In this document: piece after piece, positions 33,495 to 43,857 of the stretch
How the letters are laid out: every line of letters starts with the position of its first letter
Numbering within the stretch: position 1 is the first letter of the stretch
Assembly (NCBI GenBank): GCA_003056425.1
Contig: PYVY01000002.1
Coordinates: 1-64,000 of the forward strand
Length of the DNA stretch: 64,000 bases
Source of the DNA: Alteromonas indica
Lineage (GTDB): Bacteria; Pseudomonadota; Gammaproteobacteria; Enterobacterales; Alteromonadaceae
Direction of reading: 5' to 3'
The notes under the pieces: generated by a model
Told to the model about the DNA's origin: nothing
What the model saw: only the letters and a program-made list of their open reading frames with translations
The model's database searches: none
Made by a program: the position numbers and the translations under genes

Positions 33495-34109
33495 TTAGTT
33501 GAAAAATCGCCAGACGATACTGTGTTCAGTGTGCATGCTCCATAGCAACACCACGCCCATTAATAAAACCTCTAATACCAGTACTCCAATGGCTAGCATC
33601 GTACTAGATAAAATAAAGCCTTCTTTGTGGCTGATACCAAGAAAGTTGGGGGTGCCTTGATACAGCAGATAAGCGGTGTAGCAAACCCCGGTGATACAGG
33701 CCAGCGCGCACACCCATAAAATGGGATAAATTGAAAACAGTCCGCTTAGAAACAGCGGTGTGGCAATGTAGCCAGCAAATACAATGCACTCATGCCGACT
33801 GGGTCGGGTGGGGTATTTACGCGCCATCCAGTGAATGAAACTGCCTACTGCGGCCACCGCCAGTAAAATCATACCGTAAAACGCTACGCCAATCATAATG
33901 CCGGTGGGAACCGACACCTGTAAAATATCTTTTTCTCCGCCAAACGACCAGCCAAACTGGGTAGTACCAATGAACGAGCTGACAACCGGGATAGCTGCCA
34001 TCCATAGAACATGATGCATATAAAGGTGGGAAACCGTTTCGTGTTCGTCATTAATACTGCGCCACTCGCGGTCCGGGTGATGTAATAGTCCCCAAAGATG
34101 GTTACTCAT
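33495..34109 (-). CDS. Yip1/DUF1282-family membrane protein
   Basis: 204-residue inner-membrane protein with five predicted helices (about residues 30-50, 75-105, 120-140, 140-160 and 170-195). N-terminal soluble part PDREWRSI is typical of the family (W near the start, before helix 1). The function of bacterial Yip1 proteins is unknown. Monocistronic on the minus strand. Upstream is a 325-bp A/T-rich region leading to the divergent hybrid kinase at 34435. Confidence 0.85.
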   Translation of the reverse strand: MSNHLWGLLHHPDREWRSINDEHETVSHLYMHHVLWMAAIPVVSSFIGTTQFGWSFGGEKDILQVSVPTGIMIGVAFYGMILLAVAAVGSFIHWMARKYPTRPSRHECIVFAGYIATPLFLSGLFSIYPILWVCALACITGVCYTAYLLYQGTPNFLGISHKEGFILSSTMLAIGVLVLEVLLMGVVLLWSMHTEHSIVWRFFN

Positions 34110-34434
34110 AGGCGTCTCCTGCTTAGAAAGGAAGTCGAGCTACTAAATTTACATGCTATTAACAAAATATACGCCGCCCTGCGAAAAAGTGTAGGAACAT
34201 ATAAAGATTAAAAATAAGTTTTTAGCGCTAAAGGTTATATCGACTTTTGTCTAATTTTGTATCTATGCATTACGTGATACTTTTGCGACACGCACAGCTA
34301 ACCATTGAGCGTCTATCGCCTAATAGCACTGCAATTTACCTGCGTTGATTTTCGGCAAGCAATAAGTGCATGAACTACTATTAGTTCATTAAATAAAAAT
34401 TAATGTATCTATAGTTGTTACAGGGGTCATTAGT
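34110..34434. other. Divergent A/T-rich intergenic region
   Basis: Between the Yip1 gene and the hybrid kinase gene. Rich in A/T, as a promoter region would be; no gene, box or clear repeat was picked out. Confidence 0.5.
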
Positions 34435-36471
34435 ATGCTTAAAGAGCTGCATTCGCTCACCTCAGATGAATCAATGGCTTTTGAAGACAAAGTCAGTGCG
34501 CTATTGCGGCTAGGCCTGGCCCACTTTGGTCTTGAACATGCTATCGTCAGTCATATTCAAGACGATGCCTATACTATAGAGCACGTTGAATCCCCCAACG
34601 CCGAGTTACGTAAAGGTATGGTGCTGGCATTAGGTGATACCTACTGTTTACATACCTTAAAAGCCGGCGAAGCGATGGCGGTATCGCATACCGCACAGTC
34701 AGATATCGCCCACCACCCCTGTTATTTACAATTTCAGTTAGAAAGTTATATCGGGATGAAAGTGGTGGTTAATGGTGCGCTTTACGGAACCTTGAATTTT
34801 TCCTCTGCTATCCCTCGTGAACAGCCGTTTAGCGCCGATGATATAGATTTTATTCACTTATTTGCCCAGTGGATTGGGGTTGAAATTTCGCGGCGTCAAG
34901 AGCGCCAGGAAATGGCCCGGCGGCTGGAATTACAAGGCCAGATGGAACAGCTTGCGGACATCGGTTGTTGGGAAGTCGACCTGGTCAATAACCGGTTATA
35001 CTGGAGCGAACAAACCAAACGTATTCATGATGTTCCGGCAGGTTATGTACCTGACCTCCAAAGCGCTATCGATTTTTATCATGCGGGGGAAGACCGGGAC
35101 CGCATCACTTTGCTGGTAGAGCGAGCAATAACCTTCGGCGAACCCTGGAGTACGGAGGTCAGGCTTAAAACTTACACCGGTAAGATAAAATGGGTCGCCA
35201 CCCAGGGCCGGGCTGAATTTATTGATGGCCAGTGCACCCGTATCTTTGGTGCCTTTCAGGATATTGATGCGCAGGTTAATACCCGTAATGCGCTTATCGA
35301 GAAAAAGAACGAAGCGCAGCGTTTACTTAAAGCCCGTAGCACCATGATCGGGAAAATCAGTCATGAATTACGCACTCCCATTAACGGCATCACCGGCATG
35401 CTGCAAACGCTGGTGGGGGAGTCGAATCAGGATATTATCGAAAGCCGGGTAGCCATAGCGCTCCGCAGTGCAGATTTGCTGGTAAGGCTGGTTAACGATG
35501 TACTGGATTATTCCAAAGTGCAAAATGGCGAACTTGAGTTAGAAACGGTTCGCTTTGCGCCTAAACATATTTTCGACGACTTGCAGGCGCTATATGCACC
35601 ACAGGTTAAGAATAAACAGGTAGAGTTGGATTTTCGTATCAATTTACCCCCCACACAATATTGTATAGGCGATCCCGGCCGCCTGACCCAGATATTTTCT
35701 AATCTGCTCAATAATGCCCTGAAATTTACTGAACACGGCGGCATTAAGTTAACCGCCAAGCTAAAGCAGAAAAATGGCATAACTGACTTAGTGGTTAGTA
35801 TTATCGACTCTGGTATTGGGATGCCGGCCACGGTGCTTGACCGGCTATTCGTGCCGTTTAAACAAGGTAGTGCAGCAATTACAGCTAAATATGGTGGCTC
35901 TGGCCTGGGGCTGGCAATAGTAAAAGAGTTGTGCGATAAGTTGGGCGGCACGGTATCGGTAAAAAGCGCTGAGGGCGTGGGGACCCAGGTGTGTGTAAGG
36001 CTACCCTTAAGCCTGGTGGATGATTCGCGCACCAGCGCCGAAATTGACTATATTGGCCCCGAAAACGTCAGTTTCAAAAATATAAAAATACTGGTGGTGG
36101 ACGATAACGAAATCAATCGGCTGGTAATGGAGTCATTACTATCCCAGGTACAGGTAACCGCGGATTATGTCGTAAATGGGGAAGAAGCAGTGAACGCGGT
36201 CAAAAAGGCCAAAGCAGCGCCCTATAATTTGATATTTATGGACTGCGAAATGCCCGTAATGGGCGGCGTCGAAGCGACCCTGGCCATACGGCAAAACTTT
36301 AAAAATACGGGTAAAATTTTTATTGTTGCGATGACCGCTGATACTTCTGATGCCAACCGCAAAGCGTGCCTGAAAGCGGGGATGGATACTTTTTTAACCA
36401 AACCTATCAAGCTTGAAGATATTACCACGGTGCTAGGCAAAATAGCGTTTCCGGCAATGGCGTCTTTTTAG
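34435..36471 (+). CDS. GAF-PAS hybrid histidine kinase with receiver
   Basis: 678-residue cytoplasmic hybrid kinase. GAF domain about residues 10-155 (ETISVV-type GTLNFSS...), a PAS_3 domain about 165-290 with WEVDL...GAFQDID, HisKA with SHELRTPING (phospho-His near 310), HATPase_c with NLLNNALKFTEHG and GSGLGLAIVKELC, then a C-terminal receiver with VVDDNEINRL and phospho-acceptor Asp near 601 (FMDCEMPVMGG). No HPt domain and no output, so phosphate should pass to a separate HPt protein. Single gene, ending 67 bp before the convergent REC-GGDEF-EAL gene. Signal unknown. Confidence 0.9.
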   Translation: MLKELHSLTSDESMAFEDKVSALLRLGLAHFGLEHAIVSHIQDDAYTIEHVESPNAELRKGMVLALGDTYCLHTLKAGEAMAVSHTAQSDIAHHPCYLQFQLESYIGMKVVVNGALYGTLNFSSAIPREQPFSADDIDFIHLFAQWIGVEISRRQERQEMARRLELQGQMEQLADIGCWEVDLVNNRLYWSEQTKRIHDVPAGYVPDLQSAIDFYHAGEDRDRITLLVERAITFGEPWSTEVRLKTYTGKIKWVATQGRAEFIDGQCTRIFGAFQDIDAQVNTRNALIEKKNEAQRLLKARSTMIGKISHELRTPINGITGMLQTLVGESNQDIIESRVAIALRSADLLVRLVNDVLDYSKVQNGELELETVRFAPKHIFDDLQALYAPQVKNKQVELDFRINLPPTQYCIGDPGRLTQIFSNLLNNALKFTEHGGIKLTAKLKQKNGITDLVVSIIDSGIGMPATVLDRLFVPFKQGSAAITAKYGGSGLGLAIVKELCDKLGGTVSVKSAEGVGTQVCVRLPLSLVDDSRTSAEIDYIGPENVSFKNIKILVVDDNEINRLVMESLLSQVQVTADYVVNGEEAVNAVKKAKAAPYNLIFMDCEMPVMGGVEATLAIRQNFKNTGKIFIVAMTADTSDANRKACLKAGMDTFLTKPIKLEDITTVLGKIAFPAMASF

Positions 36472-36537
36472 CCCACACATCATTGCCGGGTAGTGTAGCG
36501 TTATCGTTGTGGGTTTCTTTAATAGTGTATTTGCCGC

Positions 36538-38697
36538 TTAGGTACGGTGCGAATCTACCAGTTGCAAGCGTGCACAATAGGTAGCATCTGCCATATTGAC
36601 ATAGCGCGACTCAAACTCTGCCACCGGCAGCGGTTTACTGTAGTAATAACCTTGCCCTTCCTGACAGCCCAAATCCCGTAAGGCATCTAACTGAGCTTTT
36701 GTTTCGATACCTTCTGCCACTAACTCCAGGTGCATGGAACGCGCCAGGTGAATAATGGCATCAACAATACTGCGCGCCTGTCCATCGCTCAGCATATCTT
36801 TTACAAACGACCGATCAACCTTTAACACGCCCAGTGGAAAAAAGCGTAGATAAGACAAACTTGAATAGCCTGTACCGAAGTCATCCAATGAAATAGATAC
36901 GCCAATATCGCTGAGCTTTTGCAGTATGTTGCGGGTTTCATCAAAATCATGCATTAAAGCAGATTCAGTAACTTCCAATTCCAGTAATTCAGCGGGTAAA
37001 TCATACTTTTTCAGCGCGCGGGTCACCGTATCGAAAAAACCACTATTGCTGAATTGTAGCGCTGCGATATTCACCCCTACTTTTACCGGCGAACCTTGCT
37101 TCAACCACCGGCTGGCAGCCGCGCAACACTGATCCAATACCTGTTCACCCAAAGGGTGGATAAGGCCGGTTTCTTCGGCCAGCGGAATAAAATTATCAGG
37201 CGGGATAATAGTGCCATCTTCGGCCCGTAACCTTACCAATCCCTCAGCGCCCGCCAAAGCACCGGTTATTAAGTTATGCTTAGGTTGATAGAAAACTTCC
37301 AGGGCATGGTCGTCCAGCGCCCGTTTTAACTGCCGCTCTATTGCAAAACGATTATCAACAACATTTTGTAGTTCTTCTGAAAAATAACAGAAGCGATCCC
37401 GGCCAAGTGATTTCGCCCGATACATGGCTGTGTCGGCGTGGCGGACCAATTCTTTTTCATTCTTTGCATCATCGGGAAACACACTAATCCCGATACTGAC
37501 ACTGAGTTTATATTCTTCCTCGTTTAGCATTACCGGCTCGCCAGCTAGGCTCGACGCCTGGCTGGCGATTATCTCTATATGATTGGCGGTAATGATATCA
37601 GACACCATTAAAACAAACTCATCGCCGCCAATGCGGGATAATGACGTATGCGCATCGCACAGTTGCTCAAGCCGCTGTGACAACTGAAAAATAACTTTAT
37701 CGCCCGCCTGATGGCCCAGCGTATCATTAAGAAATTTGAAATTATCAATATCGATAAGCAGCACTGCCAGCTTGGTAAGCGCTTTTTGGTTACGGGGAAT
37801 GGCTTGTAACAGGCGATCATGAAGTAACAAACGGTTGGGTAGGCCGGTTAATTGGTCATGATTCGTTAAATGGCTCATCTGCGTTGCCATGGCAATCGAT
37901 TCAGTGACATCCTGGAACACAACGACTGCCCCGGTAACCACACCATTAGCATCTTTGATCGGGGCTGCGCTGTCTTCTACCCGAAACTCACGGCCCTGCC
38001 GGCTGATAATTTTAGCATTCAGCGCCAGCGCCACCACGCGGTTATCGCGCAGTGCAATAGACACCGGGTTTAGCATAGGTTCATTGGTGGTGGCATCAAG
38101 TAACGTAAGAATTTTACTTACCGGCTGGCCGATAGCTGAGTGCCCGTTCCAGCCAGTTAGCCGTTGGGCCACCGGGTTCAAAAATGTCACATTTTCATTT
38201 TTGTCAGTGGCGATAACGGCGTCGCCTATTGAATTGAGGGTAATGTGTAAGTGCTCTTTCTCTTTTTGCAGCAGCTCATAGGCTTGCTGTAACAAAATCT
38301 CTTGCGAGCGTATGTGCAAATGGTTTTGGATGCGAATACGACATACGTTCAGATTTATTGGCCGGCCGATAAAATCTACCGCGCCCAGCGCTAATGCCTT
38401 GGTTTCGTTTTCAAAGTCGTTGTGGCTGGTAATAAAGATAATGGCGCAATGTTTGGTGCGGGGGTGTTCTTTAAGCATTTTGCATAAATCAAACCCATTG
38501 ATGTCTGGCATTTCAATATCGAGCAAAATAATGTCCGGCGCATAGCTGAGAGCCAGATTAACTACCCTGGCCGGATTGTGGCAGGTTATGATAAGCGCAA
38601 TATCCTCCAGGCCAGCCTCTAACAGCACCAGGTTTTCAGGCTGATCGTCTACAATCAAAATCGTTTGTCTGGTTACACTCATATCCATACTTCGCAT
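36538..38697 (-). CDS. REC-PAS-GGDEF-EAL protein (c-di-GMP)
   Basis: 719 residues from ATG 38697, chosen because AAGGA lies 5 bp upstream. Receiver with VDDQPEN and LLDIEMPDINGF, PAS domain about residues 135-250, GGDEF domain with an intact GGDEF site (near residue 355), EAL domain with EGL replacing EAL but keeping the Glu, and intact DDFGTGYSSLSYL and EGIET. The inhibitory RxxD reads CDAH, so this product-inhibition site is lost. Both activities are formally possible. It is convergent with the GAF-PAS hybrid kinase (34435), which has a receiver but no output, so a functional link is plausible but not shown. Confidence 0.92.
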   Translation of the reverse strand: MRSMDMSVTRQTILIVDDQPENLVLLEAGLEDIALIITCHNPARVVNLALSYAPDIILLDIEMPDINGFDLCKMLKEHPRTKHCAIIFITSHNDFENETKALALGAVDFIGRPINLNVCRIRIQNHLHIRSQEILLQQAYELLQKEKEHLHITLNSIGDAVIATDKNENVTFLNPVAQRLTGWNGHSAIGQPVSKILTLLDATTNEPMLNPVSIALRDNRVVALALNAKIISRQGREFRVEDSAAPIKDANGVVTGAVVVFQDVTESIAMATQMSHLTNHDQLTGLPNRLLLHDRLLQAIPRNQKALTKLAVLLIDIDNFKFLNDTLGHQAGDKVIFQLSQRLEQLCDAHTSLSRIGGDEFVLMVSDIITANHIEIIASQASSLAGEPVMLNEEEYKLSVSIGISVFPDDAKNEKELVRHADTAMYRAKSLGRDRFCYFSEELQNVVDNRFAIERQLKRALDDHALEVFYQPKHNLITGALAGAEGLVRLRAEDGTIIPPDNFIPLAEETGLIHPLGEQVLDQCCAAASRWLKQGSPVKVGVNIAALQFSNSGFFDTVTRALKKYDLPAELLELEVTESALMHDFDETRNILQKLSDIGVSISLDDFGTGYSSLSYLRFFPLGVLKVDRSFVKDMLSDGQARSIVDAIIHLARSMHLELVAEGIETKAQLDALRDLGCQEGQGYYYSKPLPVAEFESRYVNMADATYCARLQLVDSHRT

Positions 38698-39011
38698 GAG
38701 ATCCTTTATCAAAACAAACACCACCTGGGTGTGAAAAAGCGTTACCGGTATTTATCTTCAAACTTTAGTCTAGTTTTTTCATATTCGCCTGTATTTGTAG
38801 CAATAAGCACTATTCTTATACCAAAGTTTATTGTTGATAGCGGTTAACACCATCGCTTATAGGCAAAATTTGTATTGTATAACCTGCGCAACATGATCTG
38901 CTACACAAGCGCACAACGATGCTTGCTATCATCATATAAGCAATACTCAGGGCTGCTTTAATAGTGAATACACCACAGGGTATGCAGCCCGGTTAAGCCA
39001 AGGACTCGTTA

Positions 39012-42000
39012 GTGAAATTTGCGTTATTGATCACATTGCCACGTCGTATACTGCTGCTTATCGGTGGTTTAACCTGTTTTATCGTGCTGGTGGCGGTATT
39101 CAGCGAAGCGGAGTTGAGGGCCCGACAATATCAACTGACTGGCGAGAATCATGCAATTAACCTGAACGAAGCGCAAAGCCGGCTACAAGCGCGCCTGGAG
39201 TTGTATTTTAACGATATTCAGTTTTTAACTGAGACCCCGCAAATGCAACAGTTTATCGGCGCGACCGGCTCCCCCTATGCAACGCGCCCGGATAGCACAC
39301 TATTACCCGGGGTACGCGCTATGCTTGAAGCGTTCTTACGGCATGCGCCCAGTTATCGTGAGCTTACATTAATCGATACCGCGGGCCAGGAAATAGCGCG
39401 CGCCCGGCGAACCAGCCTAGGCGTAAAAAGCGCTCCCCCAAGGCATTTGCGTCAGCTAGCCAACAGCCCTTTTTTCGCTCAGTTAGGCGAGTTATCTGAG
39501 CAAACCATGCGGGTATCTGCGGTTCGCCCCGCTATGCGCAACCAGGTGGTATTTCATCCAGTGCGCCCGGTTATCGATATAACACTGCCTTTATATAGCG
39601 CAAGCGGCGTATTAGCAGGCTACCTTAGTAGCACCATTGAGTTGAGCGAATTATTTAACGCCCTGGGGATCTTAGTTCACGATCATAACCGGTTATTAAT
39701 CGCCAATGCGGACCGTTCAATAGTACACAACACCCATGGCTCTACTTTAATGGATTCGGCGACGGCCTTTAACCACCAGTTTGCTGAGGCGTTTAGCCCG
39801 CATAACATCATCAACCCACAATTAACCTGGTATGAAAACAACTTTAACCATACGCTATTTGCTGGCTCCCAGCGGCAGGTGAAACTCGGCATGGGACGTA
39901 CGGAATATACGATGTATATTTGGTGGTTAACAGAAAAGCGCTACCTTAATCAGCAGCTCAATTATCAACGCATAGTGTTGTATGGTGCACTGGCAGGAGC
40001 ATACCTGGTGCTGATGGCAGTGGTTATTATTATGCATCGCACCGCCCGGGGCCGCTATGCACTTGCGCAAACCCAGGCAGAAGTTCAGGTGCTGTTCGAT
40101 AACGCCCACGACGGCATTGTTATGATCAAAGACGGCAATGTAATATCCAACTGTAACCAACGGTTTTTAGAACAATGCCGGCTACCGCGAGCTAAAATTG
40201 TCGGTCACGATATTGCAGATGTGCTGGGAAGCAAAGTGGATAAGGCTACCGCCCAGAATTTACTGCAGTTTAAAGAAAACGAGTTAAGTGAAGATGTTGA
40301 GATTAGCTGGCGCGATCCCGTTCAACAGCGCACCTATCAGTGCCGTACCAGTTTAATTGAAGTGCGCGGTGAGATAAGCGCGGTAGCACTGGTATTTACC
40401 GATATTACGCAACAGCGCGAGTGGCGCCAGCAGATAGTAGCGGCTAACAATCAGCTTGAACAGAAAATTACCCAGCGTACTGCCCAGCTTGAGTTAGCCC
40501 ATCAGGATGCAGTGCGCTCCAGCGACATTAAAAGCAAATTCATTTCAAATATTAGCCATGAAATGCGAACGCCGCTTAATGGCGTAGTCGGGTCACTTAG
40601 CTTACTGGGGCGTATTGTAAAAGATGACGAAGGTTTACGTTTTTTAGCCATGGCCCAGACCAGCGCTGAAAACCTGAATGCGTTGATCAACGATGTATTG
40701 GATTTATCTAAAATTGAAGCTGGTAAGCTGGAGCTTGAAGAGAAAGCCTTTAATCCATTGAAACTTATCGAGAGCCTGGTGGCATCAATGTCGGTAAAAG
40801 CCCAGGAAAAAGGCCTGCAATTGTTGCTTGATACCAATGCCTTGCACTTTGTTTCTTTCACCTGCGATCCACACCGGTTAACCCAGATTATTAATAACCT
40901 GCTAAGCAATGCCATTAAGTTTACCAACCAGGGGACCGTTATTGTACGGGTAGCCAGCAGCACCAAAACAGGGGCGGATGGTAAGCTGTCGATCAGCGTT
41001 GAAGACACCGGGGTGGGCATTGCGCAAGACAACCAGTCAAAATTATTCAGCTCTTTTAGCCAGGCAGATAAAAGTATTGCAGCAAAATACGGGGGTACCG
41101 GCCTGGGCCTGGCTATTTGCAAACAGCTATGTGAGCTGATGCATGGTGAGGTCACACTGTCCTCCCAGTACGGCAAGGGTACCACTGTCGACTTTTATAT
41201 TCCTTCTTCTACCTGGCAGACTGACCCGCCCGAATCGGCCATGCGCTTAGCGGGTAAGGTATTTACGGCCTTTACCAACAGCGCTGAAGAGCATGCCATA
41301 CTGGCTACTATGGTGAATAGCTTCGGCGGCGAGTTTGTGCGGTATGAAACTATTGATGAGCTGCCATTGGCCGGAAGCGCGGTACCTGATGTACTGATTA
41401 TCGATGCCCATGCCATGGAGTTTCGCGAACTGCTGATGCACCTGCAAAACTGTGCCCCCGGCGGGCTTGCCGATACGTGTAAAATCGCCTTGCTACAACA
41501 GCCCACCAAGCCCCTCGTGAAACATCAGCTGGCGCAGACCTGCAGTTTGTCGAGACCGGTGTTACGTTCCGAGTTTTTAGCCAGAATTACCGACGAACGC
41601 TTACCTCGAACCGCCGACTCTGCCGTGCCGGGCGGCCAGGAAAAGCGGCGCGATAGTGATCAGTTTACCGTCAATGCGGCCGCGGCAAAAGGCCAACTGG
41701 CCGGACAGCGTTTGCTTATCGTCGACGATAACGAGATTAATCTGGAAGTGGCTGCCAGTTTGCTGGACACCTTTGCAATGGTGGTCGACAAAGCCAGGGA
41801 CGGGACTCAAGCTATCGCTACCTTAGCCCGGCTGCATGAGGATCACCAGACAGTGGCAGCCGTGTTGATGGACTGCAATATGCCTGGCATGGATGGTTAT
41901 GAGGCGACCAAAGCCATTAGAACAGGTCAGGCGGGCAGCCAAATGCAAGATGTGCCGATTATTGCCATGACCGCCAATGCGATGCGCGGCGAGCGCGAGA

Positions 42001-42509
42001 AATGCTTACAGGCGGGTATGAACGATTATGTCACCAAACCTTTAGCCATAACGGTGTTAACCAACAAACTGCTGCAATGGTGTGAAGCCAATGCATTCGT
42101 GCCCGCAGTAGCGCCAGCGATGGCAGAAGCAGAAAACCCGGCGTTAGGCTCGATAAAGTTGCAGGGCACCACCATCTGCTTTGACAAACCCGGCGCGCTG
42201 ACCCGGCTTATGAACAATGAAAACCTGCTAAAAAAACTCATTGGCATATTTGTGGCGGGCGGTAGTGACAAGCTCGCCCAGTTACGCAGCGCCGTAAAAC
42301 AACAGGACTGCGAAAATGTGCGACAGGCCAGCCATGCTTTAAAGGGCCAGGCCGGAGACATTGGTGCCATTGACCTGCATGGTAAGCTACACGAACTGGA
42401 GGTCGAAGCAAAAGAAGCCCATCAGGCCTCTTTTGAAGCCCACTTGGCCATCATAGAGCAGGCGTATGCCGCCCTGCTAGCCCAACTCCAAGACTACCTC
42501 GATGCCTGA
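39012..42509 (+). CDS. Membrane hybrid histidine kinase with receiver and HPt
   Basis: 1165 residues. N-terminal helix (about 12-32), a periplasmic sensor of about 285 residues (Cache-like), a second helix (about 325-345), PAS (about 352-460), a coiled coil, HisKA with SHEMRTPLNG (phospho-His near 515), HATPase_c with GTGLGLAICKQLC, a receiver-like region (about 745-860) lacking the usual acidic pocket, a full receiver with VDDNEINLEV and phospho-acceptor near 954 (LMDCNMPGMDGY), and an HPt domain with ASHALKGQ (His near 1108). This is a BarA/TorS-like full phosphorelay. No cognate transcription factor is adjacent. A GTG start at 39012 follows AAGGACTCGTTA. The ligand is unknown. Confidence 0.9.
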   Translation: MKFALLITLPRRILLLIGGLTCFIVLVAVFSEAELRARQYQLTGENHAINLNEAQSRLQARLELYFNDIQFLTETPQMQQFIGATGSPYATRPDSTLLPGVRAMLEAFLRHAPSYRELTLIDTAGQEIARARRTSLGVKSAPPRHLRQLANSPFFAQLGELSEQTMRVSAVRPAMRNQVVFHPVRPVIDITLPLYSASGVLAGYLSSTIELSELFNALGILVHDHNRLLIANADRSIVHNTHGSTLMDSATAFNHQFAEAFSPHNIINPQLTWYENNFNHTLFAGSQRQVKLGMGRTEYTMYIWWLTEKRYLNQQLNYQRIVLYGALAGAYLVLMAVVIIMHRTARGRYALAQTQAEVQVLFDNAHDGIVMIKDGNVISNCNQRFLEQCRLPRAKIVGHDIADVLGSKVDKATAQNLLQFKENELSEDVEISWRDPVQQRTYQCRTSLIEVRGEISAVALVFTDITQQREWRQQIVAANNQLEQKITQRTAQLELAHQDAVRSSDIKSKFISNISHEMRTPLNGVVGSLSLLGRIVKDDEGLRFLAMAQTSAENLNALINDVLDLSKIEAGKLELEEKAFNPLKLIESLVASMSVKAQEKGLQLLLDTNALHFVSFTCDPHRLTQIINNLLSNAIKFTNQGTVIVRVASSTKTGADGKLSISVEDTGVGIAQDNQSKLFSSFSQADKSIAAKYGGTGLGLAICKQLCELMHGEVTLSSQYGKGTTVDFYIPSSTWQTDPPESAMRLAGKVFTAFTNSAEEHAILATMVNSFGGEFVRYETIDELPLAGSAVPDVLIIDAHAMEFRELLMHLQNCAPGGLADTCKIALLQQPTKPLVKHQLAQTCSLSRPVLRSEFLARITDERLPRTADSAVPGGQEKRRDSDQFTVNAAAAKGQLAGQRLLIVDDNEINLEVAASLLDTFAMVVDKARDGTQAIATLARLHEDHQTVAAVLMDCNMPGMDGYEATKAIRTGQAGSQMQDVPIIAMTANAMRGEREKCLQAGMNDYVTKPLAITVLTNKLLQWCEANAFVPAVAPAMAEAENPALGSIKLQGTTICFDKPGALTRLMNNENLLKKLIGIFVAGGSDKLAQLRSAVKQQDCENVRQASHALKGQAGDIGAIDLHGKLHELEVEAKEAHQASFEAHLAIIEQAYAALLAQLQDYLDA

Positions 42510-42609
42510 TTTAATGTTTTAGCGGTTTTTTCTAATCTGTGCGGGCCTGCACCAAGTAATAATCTGATACTCATTACTTTGTCATCAACATATTGACCGC
42601 AGGCAATTT

Positions 42610-43599
42610 ATGGCTTCAAAACATGGCGTTCGAGCGCATTCTATTCTGGAGTTATCCCCAGGTAGCTGGTGGGCTATTTTAAAACGCATTTATACAAAAA
42701 TGCATGAACATAACCTACCGCTTATTGCCGCCGGGGTAGCGTTCTATTTTTTACTGGCGATTTTTCCACTACTGGGCGCAATTATTTCGTTATACGGTTT
42801 AATGGTGTCTCCTGATGAACTACAGCAGCATATGGCCCTGTTGATTGATGTTGTGCCCTCTCAAAGCCGCTATATTATCGAAGAGCAGCTGACCAACCTG
42901 ACCGAAAAATCGAATTCCACATTAAGCTGGGGCTTCTTACTGTCACTGCTTCTGTCGTTATGGAGCAGCAGCAAAGGTGCTAATGCTTTGATCACTGCCT
43001 GTAATATTACCTACAGCGAGTCAGAGGGCCGTAGCTTTTTTAAAGGCTTGCTGGCACGGATTACTTGCACATTAAGTATTATTGTTACTGTTATTGTGGC
43101 GCTGGCATTTATTACCATTGTGCCAAAATGGATCAGCTGGGCCAGCAGCGGGCTGATGACCGCCCGCGAAGCAGGCTGGATAACCTGGCCGATTATGCTG
43201 TTATTATTTAACATCAGTTTGTCGGCGCTGTACCGGTATGGGCCGCATCGCAAACCCGCCCAGTGGCGTTGGGTGACACCGGGCTCGGTGTTGGCCACAT
43301 TACTATGGATAGCCGCTTCTTATGGCTTTTCCTTGTATTTAAGCGAATTCGCTACCTACAACAAAACCTATGGCTCAGTGGGTGGTATTGTGATCTTGCT
43401 AATGTGGCTGTATCTCAGTGCCTATATTATTTTACTGGGCGCTGAGGCTAACTCTGCCATAGAGCTGCAAACCTCCAAAGACAGCACCGTCGGAGATGAA
43501 AAACCGAAAGGTGAGCGAGGCGCTTATGTAGCCGACCATAGCCCGGAAGACGACAAAAAAGAAAACCAGCAGCAGCCGGTGACAGACAACCCATCGTAA
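42610..43599 (+). CDS. YihY/BrkB-family inner-membrane protein
   Basis: 329 residues, about six transmembrane helices. Typical family stretches are PLIAAGVAFYFLLAIFPLLGAIISL at the first helix (given in part: AFYFLLAIFPLLGA), LLSLWSSSKGANALI and RWVTPGSVLATLLWI. The earlier name RNase BN for this family is now rejected. The C-terminal 40 residues are a charged, disordered tail ending in Asn-Pro-Ser. Stands before minCDE with 258 bp between, so probably not in that operon. Biochemical role of the family is not settled. Confidence 0.9.
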   Translation: MASKHGVRAHSILELSPGSWWAILKRIYTKMHEHNLPLIAAGVAFYFLLAIFPLLGAIISLYGLMVSPDELQQHMALLIDVVPSQSRYIIEEQLTNLTEKSNSTLSWGFLLSLLLSLWSSSKGANALITACNITYSESEGRSFFKGLLARITCTLSIIVTVIVALAFITIVPKWISWASSGLMTAREAGWITWPIMLLLFNISLSALYRYGPHRKPAQWRWVTPGSVLATLLWIAASYGFSLYLSEFATYNKTYGSVGGIVILLMWLYLSAYIILLGAEANSAIELQTSKDSTVGDEKPKGERGAYVADHSPEDDKKENQQQPVTDNPS

Positions 43600-43857
43600 C
43601 TGCGGTAAGGCAAAGATGCAGGATTGCAGCCCCAGCATTGGCACCGTGCTGGGGCGCTGGTTTTAGCCAGAATAAATGGCGAGAGGTGGCTAACGTCAAT
43701 TACATTGCCATTATTGGCTATTTACTATACAAATGTAACAGTGATTGACGCCTGCCTATTGCTGTAGGCCTGGAATTTGATAGAGTGGCGAATTTACGTA
43801 TAGCAAATAATCACTGATGATCGGCTACCAGGCCCATCGTAAGTCCAGGGAACACGA

